Below the pieces are notes generated by a model. That model saw only the letters and a program-made list of their open reading frames with translations. It was not told where the DNA came from and ran no database searches. A stretch of 21,677 nt of DNA from Clostridiales bacterium (GTDB lineage Bacteria > Bacillota > Clostridia > Lachnospirales > Lachnospiraceae): positions 1 to 21,677 of the forward strand of contig JAJBVF010000042.1 in NCBI GenBank assembly GCA_020859965.1. The letters run 5' to 3'. The position numbers were made by a program, and so were the translations under genes. This document shows, in pieces, positions 8,236 through 13,865 of the stretch (its first letter is position 1; every line of letters starts with the position of its first letter).

Positions 8236-8264
8236 TCTCTTATGACATTCCATCTCTTATGACA
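8236..8264 (-). repeat. Short tandem duplication spanning a stop codon
   Basis: TGTCATAAGAGA occurs at 8253-8264 and again at 8236-8247 (minus-strand reading, period 17). The first copy holds the last serine codon and the TAA stop of the glycerophosphotransferase gene. It is the third gene end in this window with such a tail copy. Confidence 0.75.
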
Positions 8265-9750
8265 GTCCGATCAATTCCAGTATCCGCTCTGTCGCATGCC
8301 CGTCACAGGCTCCGACGTAAGTTTCCCGAAAACGGTCGATTTCGTCTCTGTGTGACTCATACCAGCCCCTCCTGCTGTTTTTCTTCGCTTCCGGATTTCT
8401 CTGAACGGCCTTCTGCCCAGGCTCCGGTCCGGCAGCCACAGATCTGTCCTTTTCCTTCATCATCTCATGGCCTGCTCCCACACCTTCAGCTCCTGCCGGA
8501 ATTCCGGTTTGTATATCCCGCACTTTCTCCCCTGTATCCGCCAGAGCCGTTCGCAGTTCTCCATCTGTATGGGTCGGATCCGTCTGCAGTTCCTTCTCCA
8601 TATCCGTCAAAGCAGCGTGCAGTTCCTCCTCCGTCCCGGCATGCGGATACGGAATGCTCTGGTAGTCTATATAAAAGCCACGCGCACTCTCGTACTCGTT
8701 CAGATCCGGCGCAAACAGAATCACTGGTCTGCGGTACAGCAGATAGTCAAACAAAACCGAAGAGTAATCGGTAATCAGAACATCCGCCACCGGGAGCAGC
8801 TCCTCCGTGGGAATTGGGCTATTCGCAACCATTTCAAGCCGGTCAATATGCGGATGAGCCTTTATGATAAAATACCACTCGTCCTTTAATTTCTCCGCGA
8901 CATGGCGCACCGCATCTAGTCCTTCCAGCCGCGGCATTGCCGCGTTTCCACGGAAGGTCGGCGCCCACAGCGCAATTTTCCGTCCGGCAGCCTCCGGATG
9001 TCTCCGCAGGAAATTTTCCCGGCACTGTCGGTTCCACTTTTCGTCAAAATAATAATCTGTCCGGCTGATCCCGGTCGCAAAAATATGATCACGGGAGAGC
9101 CTCAGCGCGCGCTCATGCACAGGAACACAAACCTCCGCGCTCATCGTCAGATACGCATAATTATCGAACATATTGCCCCGATAGCCTTTCGGAATATCTT
9201 CGCCAGTATCATAAGCGATCTTCTTCGTCAGTCCGCAGGAATGCCACAGCTGAACCACCTTTGTCTCAGGACGCTTGCGGCACGATGCCACCGGCAGGAA
9301 ATAATCGCAGATAAATACATATTCCGCCACCGCATACCGCCGCATAAAAAGAAGCAGATACTTTGCCATCGCTCCGAAAGAGAGACTGTCAAAATCCGTC
9401 ACATACTGCTCTATTTTAATGCTCGTGCGGCAATTTTCGGCACCACTATTTTGTGAATTCGAAGTACACACGCCAGAGTTCTCTGTATTATGGGCCTCTG
9501 AATCACATCTGTCTGCAATATTTGCCTCCGGAACATCCGCAGAACTGTCATGCACTTGGTACAAAGAACCGGTTTCCTGCCCTCTCAGAATCTCATACAT
9601 CCGGCGCATGGAAAACGGCAGTTCCGTGTGGTGCGCATCCGCAAAAAGCACAAGTCCCTTCTCCACCGGCCTGCGGCGGTAAAAATTATAAAGCAGCGGG
9701 AGCAGTATATTCTGAAGCAGCATTTTTATCCATTGCTTAATCCGAAACAT
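8257..9750 (-). CDS. CDP-glycerol glycerophosphotransferase-like (TagB/TagF family)
   Basis: 497 residues of the GT-B-like TagB/TagF fold. Visible motifs are QLWHSCGLTKKIAYD, WAPTFRG, a KAHPHIDR segment near 296-301 and TDYSSVLFD near 326, followed by YRRPVILFAPD. These enzymes transfer a polyol-phosphate unit from a CDP-alditol to a growing chain on the inner face of the membrane. The N-terminus has a short hydrophobic/basic stretch (MLLQNILLPLLYNFYRRR) suited to membrane attachment. Two low-complexity insertions are present, near residues 75-115 (Asn/Ser/Glu-rich) and in the last fifth, where an EELHAAL-type unit is repeated as GELRTAL. The ATG has AAGGA six bases upstream. It lies 95 nt after the mutase fusion and 99 nt before the cytidylyltransferase. 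The polyol (glycerol or ribitol) and whether it primes or polymerises are not decided. Confidence 0.88.
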   Translation of the reverse strand: MFRIKQWIKMLLQNILLPLLYNFYRRRPVEKGLVLFADAHHTELPFSMRRMYEILRGQETGSLYQVHDSSADVPEANIADRCDSEAHNTENSGVCTSNSQNSGAENCRTSIKIEQYVTDFDSLSFGAMAKYLLLFMRRYAVAEYVFICDYFLPVASCRKRPETKVVQLWHSCGLTKKIAYDTGEDIPKGYRGNMFDNYAYLTMSAEVCVPVHERALRLSRDHIFATGISRTDYYFDEKWNRQCRENFLRRHPEAAGRKIALWAPTFRGNAAMPRLEGLDAVRHVAEKLKDEWYFIIKAHPHIDRLEMVANSPIPTEELLPVADVLITDYSSVLFDYLLYRRPVILFAPDLNEYESARGFYIDYQSIPYPHAGTEEELHAALTDMEKELQTDPTHTDGELRTALADTGEKVRDIQTGIPAGAEGVGAGHEMMKEKDRSVAAGPEPGQKAVQRNPEAKKNSRRGWYESHRDEIDRFRETYVGACDGHATERILELIGLS

Positions 9751-9845
9751 TTTTATTCCTTATCCTGTCTCCTTCTTTACTTTACATTTCCGCCTCATGG
9801 CTGCCATATCGCACACAGTTCTCCCTTATTCTTCCGCGGCAGCGT

Positions 9846-11777
9846 TTATTTTTTTCTTTTCTTTCGCCCAAACTTCAGGCGTTCATTCTGCGCAAGCTCC
9901 AGTGCCGCCGCGATCACCTTATCCATATCGTAATACCTGTATGCTCCCAGCCTGCCGCCGAAGATCACATTATCCTCTTTATCCGCCAGCTCGCGGTAGC
10001 GCTCGTAAAGCGCATTGTTCTTCTCATCATTCACCGGATAATATGGCTCCATCCCTGGCTGCCACTCCGCGGAATACTCTCTGGAAATAATGGAGAAATC
10101 CTTCGGATTCTCCTGCTCCGCCTCCGGTTCAAAATGTTTATGCTCAATGACTCTGGTATACGGAATTTCCCGCTCTGTATAATTGACGACCGCATTCCCC
10201 TGATAATTGGATTCCTCTACACGCTCTGTCTCAAAACGAACGCTGCGGTATTCCAGATGCCCATAGCAGAAATCAAAGTATTCATCGATCATACCAGTGT
10301 ACATAACCCGGTCAAACATATCCGGATGTTCCTTCCGGTAAACGAAGAAATCCGTGTCCGTCATAACATCAATGTTTTCCAGAATCTTCTCCACTAGTTT
10401 CGTGTAGCCGCCCATCGGAATCCCCTGGAAACGATCGTTAAAATAATTGTTGTCATAGGTAAAGCGAAGCGGCAGTCTGCGGATGATAAACGCGGGCAGC
10501 TCTTTGCAGTCTCTGCCCCACTGCTTTTCCGTATACCCCTTGACCAGCTTCTCATAGACATCCGGTCCCACCAGAGAAAGCGCCTGTTCCTCCAGGTTCT
10601 TCGGCTCCGTAATATCAAGCTGCGCGATCTGCTCTGCGATCCTGTCCTTTACTTCCTGCGGTTTCTTCAGTCCCCAGAGGCGGCTGAAAGTATTCATGTT
10701 GAACGGCAGATTGTACAGCTCATCTTTATAAACCGCTACCGGGGAATTGATATAATGATTGAAATCCGCATACCGGTTCACATACTTCCAGACTTTTTCA
10801 TCGCTGGTATGGAAAATATGCGCTCCATAACGGTGAACCTGAATACCATCCACATCCTCCGTATAAACGTTTCCGCCAATATGGCTGCGCTTATCGATCA
10901 CCAGACAGCGATTTCCAGCTTTCGTCATCTCCCGGGCAAACACTGCACCGAAAAGTCCCGCGCCAACCACTAGATAATCATATTTTGTCCCCTGTTCTCT
11001 CAGCCTTGCCCGCCGCTCTGCCTTTCGTTTGCGGGTCAGCTCATCCTGGTCTTCTTTATAAGCATCGCACACTTCCTGCGCGTCACCGATCATGCGCATT
11101 TTGCCATGATCCAGCCAGAGAGCCTTGTCACAGAGTGCTTTAACGGAATCAATGTTGTGGGAAACATAGAGAAGCGTCGTGCCTCCCGAGAGCATCTGCT
11201 GCATCCGTTCATTGCACCTCCGGCGGAACCGCATATCTCCGACCTCCAACACCTCATCTACGATCAGGATATCCGGGTTCACCACGGTAGCTACCGCAAA
11301 TCCAAGTCTGGCTTTCATACCAGAGGAAAAATTCTTCAGCGGAGAATCCAGAAAATCCTGCAGCTCCGCGAATTCTACAATCTCATCAAAATGCTCTTCC
11401 ATAAACTTCTTCGAATGTCCGAGCACCAGTCCGTTCAGATAAATATTTTCCCGCGCGGTCAGATCCGCATCAAATCCTGCCCCCAGTTCAATCAGAGGTG
11501 CGATCTTTCCATCCACCTTCACCGTTCCCTTGTATGGTTGTAAAATACCGCTGACCGCCTTGAGCAGGGTAGATTTCCCGCATCCATTTGGCCCCACCAG
11601 TCCCCAGGCTTCTCCTTTTTTTACCTGAAAAGAAACATCCTGCAATGCCAGAAATTCCTGGAACATAAGCTGATGCTTCACGAGTTTGATCGTGTACTCT
11701 TTGAGATTGTCGACCTTTTCATTCGCCAGATTAAACTGAATCGTCAGATGATCCACATTAATGACTGTTTTACTCAT
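9846..11777 (-). CDS. ABC export ATPase (TagH/Wzt-like) fused to UDP-galactopyranose mutase
   Basis: 643 residues in two complete domains. Residues 1-243 form an ABC ATPase of the polysaccharide/teichoic-acid exporter type: Walker A GPNGCGKST at 62-70, signature FSSGMK at 150-155, Walker B LIVDE at 171-175, and the H-loop in YVSHN (207). A charged linker rich in Lys, Arg and Glu (244-264) follows. From about 266 it is UDP-galactopyranose mutase: FAD loop VVGAGLFGAVFA, SHIGGN, RYGAHIFHT, YTEKQWG, GGYTKL, and GGRLGAYRYYDMD near the end. The mutase turns UDP-galactopyranose into UDP-galactofuranose. In Wzt proteins a carbohydrate-binding domain usually sits where the mutase is here. No stop codon or frameshift occurs at the junction. 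The permease gene is immediately upstream. The symbol glf would fit the second domain only. Confidence 0.95.
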   Translation of the reverse strand: MSKTVINVDHLTIQFNLANEKVDNLKEYTIKLVKHQLMFQEFLALQDVSFQVKKGEAWGLVGPNGCGKSTLLKAVSGILQPYKGTVKVDGKIAPLIELGAGFDADLTARENIYLNGLVLGHSKKFMEEHFDEIVEFAELQDFLDSPLKNFSSGMKARLGFAVATVVNPDILIVDEVLEVGDMRFRRRCNERMQQMLSGGTTLLYVSHNIDSVKALCDKALWLDHGKMRMIGDAQEVCDAYKEDQDELTRKRKAERRARLREQGTKYDYLVVGAGLFGAVFAREMTKAGNRCLVIDKRSHIGGNVYTEDVDGIQVHRYGAHIFHTSDEKVWKYVNRYADFNHYINSPVAVYKDELYNLPFNMNTFSRLWGLKKPQEVKDRIAEQIAQLDITEPKNLEEQALSLVGPDVYEKLVKGYTEKQWGRDCKELPAFIIRRLPLRFTYDNNYFNDRFQGIPMGGYTKLVEKILENIDVMTDTDFFVYRKEHPDMFDRVMYTGMIDEYFDFCYGHLEYRSVRFETERVEESNYQGNAVVNYTEREIPYTRVIEHKHFEPEAEQENPKDFSIISREYSAEWQPGMEPYYPVNDEKNNALYERYRELADKEDNVIFGGRLGAYRYYDMDKVIAAALELAQNERLKFGRKKRKK

Positions 11778-11820
11778 TCCTCTATCCTCTATCCGTTCCT
11801 TCGATTTATATTCTATAGGA

Positions 11821-11836
11821 AACGACTTTAGTCGTT
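11821..11836. other. Inverted repeat between permease and ATPase genes
   Basis: AACGACTTTAGTCGTT is a perfect 7-bp inverted repeat with a 2-nt centre, about 44 bp upstream of the ATPase-mutase start, in a 151-nt AT-rich gap. An AGCGAACG octamer occurs on the minus strand both beside it and about 55 bp further upstream. It could be an operator, an mRNA processing stem or an attenuator; no T-run follows. Confidence 0.35.
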
Positions 11837-11928
11837 CGCTATAATATATTGAAAACGAAATTCATTACATTAACCGTTTCTTTTTTCCGTTCGCTCTAAA
11901 AGTCGATTGACAACACTTTTACAGTAGA

Positions 11929-12717
11929 TCAGATATACAGAATAAACCGATCCTTCGAACGCTGGAATGCCCAGACACCGATCGTCAGCATCAGAAAAGC
12001 GATCAGCCATCCGCCCCAGAAAATGCGCGGCCCCGGCAGATTTCCATAATATACAATATCCCGGAACTGCCCTACATAGTAATACAGCGGGTTGAAGGCC
12101 TTGATCACAAGCTGAATCTTCAACGGAAGCCGGTCAATCGTATAAATAATCGGCGTAAGATAAAACAGTGCCGTCGTAAGCGCTCCATAGATATGTTCCA
12201 TATCCCGGAAAAACACATTCAGCTGTGCCAGGAAAAAGCCCAGACCACAGCAGAAAATATAAATCTGAATCACCACAACCGGAATCAGGAGCAATGTCGG
12301 GTAAAATTTTGCCCCTGTGATCACCATTACAATAAACAGAGCTCCAAAAGAAAGCACGGTGTCTACCATACAGCTTGTCACTTTGGACAGAGTAAAGATA
12401 TATTTCGGCACATAGACTTTCCGCAGCAGAGAGGCATTTCCAGTCACAGATTTCATCGCGGAAGTCGTGCTGACTTTGAAAAAGTCATACATCAATCGGC
12501 CGGACAGCAGATAAACCGGGTAATTCTCAATTCCTTTTCCGAGAAGATTCGTAAATACAATCGTCAGGACAAGCATCAAAAACAGCGGCTGCAGAATCGT
12601 CCATGCATATCCCAGAAAGCTGCGCCGGTATTTCAGTTTCAGATCACGAACCACCAGTTCAACGATCAGATCCTTGTATTTGAATAATGTTTTAATACGG
12701 TATTTTAAAAGATTCAT
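11929..12717 (-). CDS. ABC-2 type polysaccharide/teichoic acid export permease (TagG/Wzm)
   Basis: 262 residues, the normal length for the family. It starts with a cytoplasmic segment (LIVELVVRDLKLKYRRSFLG), the coupling region found in TagG/Wzm/KpsM permeases, followed by about six hydrophobic spans (for example LFLMLVLTIVFTNLL and VIQIYIFCCGLGFFLA) and the NPLYYYVGQFRDIVYYG segment near the C-terminus. The protein would form the membrane channel with the ATPase of the next gene and export the lipid-linked polymer. An excellent GGGAGGT lies a few bases before the ATG. It is the first gene of the cluster, and a good promoter lies at 12749-12777. Confidence 0.93.
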   Translation of the reverse strand: MNLLKYRIKTLFKYKDLIVELVVRDLKLKYRRSFLGYAWTILQPLFLMLVLTIVFTNLLGKGIENYPVYLLSGRLMYDFFKVSTTSAMKSVTGNASLLRKVYVPKYIFTLSKVTSCMVDTVLSFGALFIVMVITGAKFYPTLLLIPVVVIQIYIFCCGLGFFLAQLNVFFRDMEHIYGALTTALFYLTPIIYTIDRLPLKIQLVIKAFNPLYYYVGQFRDIVYYGNLPGPRIFWGGWLIAFLMLTIGVWAFQRSKDRFILYI

Positions 12718-12748
12718 CTCTACCTCCCGTTCCTCTCATGCAAACCGT

Positions 12749-12777
12749 ATTCTACCATATCTGCGAATTCATTTCAA
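12749..12777 (-). promoter_or_regulatory. Promoter of the polymer export cluster
   Basis: On the minus strand TTGAAA (12777-12772) and TAGAAT (12754-12749) are separated by 17 bp, with a TG one base before the -10 (extended -10). It lies 32 bp upstream of the permease ATG and is the only strong promoter seen for the seven genes downstream. Confidence 0.75.
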
Positions 12778-12929
12778 CCTTTCCGAAGATATCACTGATG
12801 CATCCTGTCATACCTTACTCAGAAAATCCGCAAAGCTCCGTCTGCCGGAATTTTCTGCACAGCCGCGCAATCCAGTAAAAGACAGTTTTTTGCCTTATAC
12901 TTGTCTTGCGCTGGTGTGCGCATAATCGG

Positions 12930-12983
12930 GTAAGGTGGTTTTTCCTTACTCGCCCGCGCGGGCCGGGTGCGGCTTCAGCCGCA
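12930..12983. other. Three adjacent GC-rich inverted repeats in intergenic DNA
   Basis: The region between the kinase-like gene and the permease (12718-13091) contains GTAAGG/CCTTAC (12930-12949), the perfect palindrome GCCCGCGCGGGC (12952-12963) and TGCGGC/GCCGCA (12968-12983). TGCGCATA occurs on either side (12917-12924 and 13002-13009). The composition is much GC-richer than neighbouring intergenic DNA. It resembles a folded repetitive extragenic element, but only one copy is seen in the window. Confidence 0.4.
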
Positions 12984-13010
12984 AAACTCCTTGCCCGCCC
13001 CTGCGCATAG

Positions 13011-13037
13011 AAAAAGCTCCGGCACTTCTGCCGGAGC
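13011..13037 (-). terminator. Rho-independent terminator of the cytidylate-kinase-like gene
   Basis: GCTCCGGCA / TGCCGGAGC is a perfect 9-bp stem with a 4-nt loop (13016-13037), followed on the minus strand by five T (13015-13011). It lies 55 bp after the gene's stop and separates that gene from the polymer cluster. Confidence 0.85.
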
Positions 13038-13091
13038 CACATCCCGGATAAACCGGAGCCAAAATCCTGCCACTATACACAGAAAACTAAA

Positions 13092-13703
13092 TCACAGCAA
13101 TCCGCGATGCTTAATGTAAGTCTCAATCAGGTCTACGCTGCCTTCAATCCCAATTGAGCTGCTGTCAAGGCAGAGATTGTAGCTGATCGCTGCCCCCCAT
13201 TTTTTCTCAGACTGGAAATTATAATAACTGGCACGCTTCTTATCTGTCTTCACAAGCATATCCCGCACTTTCGCGTCCGGAAGCTGATACTCCTGGGCGA
13301 TACGAGCTGCACGGAAATCATCATCCGCATGAATAAATACACTCACCAGCTCCGGGCAATCACGCAGAATATAATCCGCGCATCGTCCCACAATCACGCA
13401 GGAACTCTCGCCCAGTTGTTTGATCGTATCATAATTTGCCTGATAGATCTGCTGATCGATCGTCGGTCCCGTGTACATCACCGACGGATACACATCCATC
13501 ACAATGGAATACAACAAACTGTTCGTCGGCTTTTCATCATAGCTTTCCAGAACCTTCTCGCACAGTCCGCTCTGCTTCGCGATCACCTTGATCAATTCCT
13601 TATCATAGAATTTGATCCCAAGCTGTTTCGCCAGCTTCTCCCCGATCTCATGTCCGCCGCTTCCAAACTGACGGCCAATCGCAACTACTACCTTTTTTGC
13701 CAT
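13092..13703 (-). CDS. Cytidylate kinase-like family protein
   Basis: 203 residues of the clostridial cytidylate-kinase-like family (PF13189 type). The P-loop variant is IGRQFGSGGHEIGEKLA at the N-terminus, KFYDKELI follows, then IVGRCADYILRD in the middle and HADDDFRAARI, which fits the substrate/lid region. A kinase would phosphorylate CMP or a related nucleotide in the cytoplasm, but many members of this family have no proven substrate. The start is set at 13703, not further upstream, because GGGAGGTG lies seven to eight bases before this ATG and the family motif begins at once (MAKKVVVAIGRQFGSGG). It has its own promoter (13802-13841) and terminator (13011-13037). Any link to CTP supply for the CDP-dependent cluster is only inference. 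Confidence 0.88.
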   Translation of the reverse strand: MAKKVVVAIGRQFGSGGHEIGEKLAKQLGIKFYDKELIKVIAKQSGLCEKVLESYDEKPTNSLLYSIVMDVYPSVMYTGPTIDQQIYQANYDTIKQLGESSCVIVGRCADYILRDCPELVSVFIHADDDFRAARIAQEYQLPDAKVRDMLVKTDKKRASYYNFQSEKKWGAAISYNLCLDSSSIGIEGSVDLIETYIKHRGLL

Positions 13704-13779
13704 AGACAGCACCTCCCGTTTTATTATATTCACGAGTTCATAAGGATTCCCCACGCGCGTCGGTACCCCTTATGGCATA

Positions 13780-13796
13780 AACAGTTCAGAACTGTT
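13780..13796. promoter_or_regulatory. Palindrome just downstream of the kinase-gene promoter
   Basis: AACAGTTCAGAACTGTT has perfect 8-bp arms around one central base. It starts about 6 bp after the downstream -10 copy, so it would lie in the initially transcribed region. That is a typical operator position, but a 5'-UTR hairpin is equally possible. Confidence 0.45.
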
Positions 13797-13801
13797 CATC
13801 G

Positions 13802-13841
13802 ATTATAGCCCGATTATAGCACAAATATTTTATTTTGTCTC
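13802..13841 (-). promoter_or_regulatory. Promoter with a duplicated -10 box upstream of the kinase-like gene
   Basis: GAGACA (13841-13836) is 17 bp from TATAAT (13818-13813), which carries an extended TGC. An 11-bp tandem duplication (CGATTATAGCC/CGATTATAGCA on the plus strand, 13800-13821) gives a second TATAAT at 13807-13802. It lies about 100 bp before the start, in the gap after the TPR-AAA gene. Confidence 0.7.
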
Positions 13842-13865
13842 GAAAAATCTGAAAATTTATCCATT

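Noticed and set aside
11905..11935. Plus-strand promoter starting with TTGACA near 11905
   Set aside because: No -10 box at 16-18 bp and no plus-strand gene follows.
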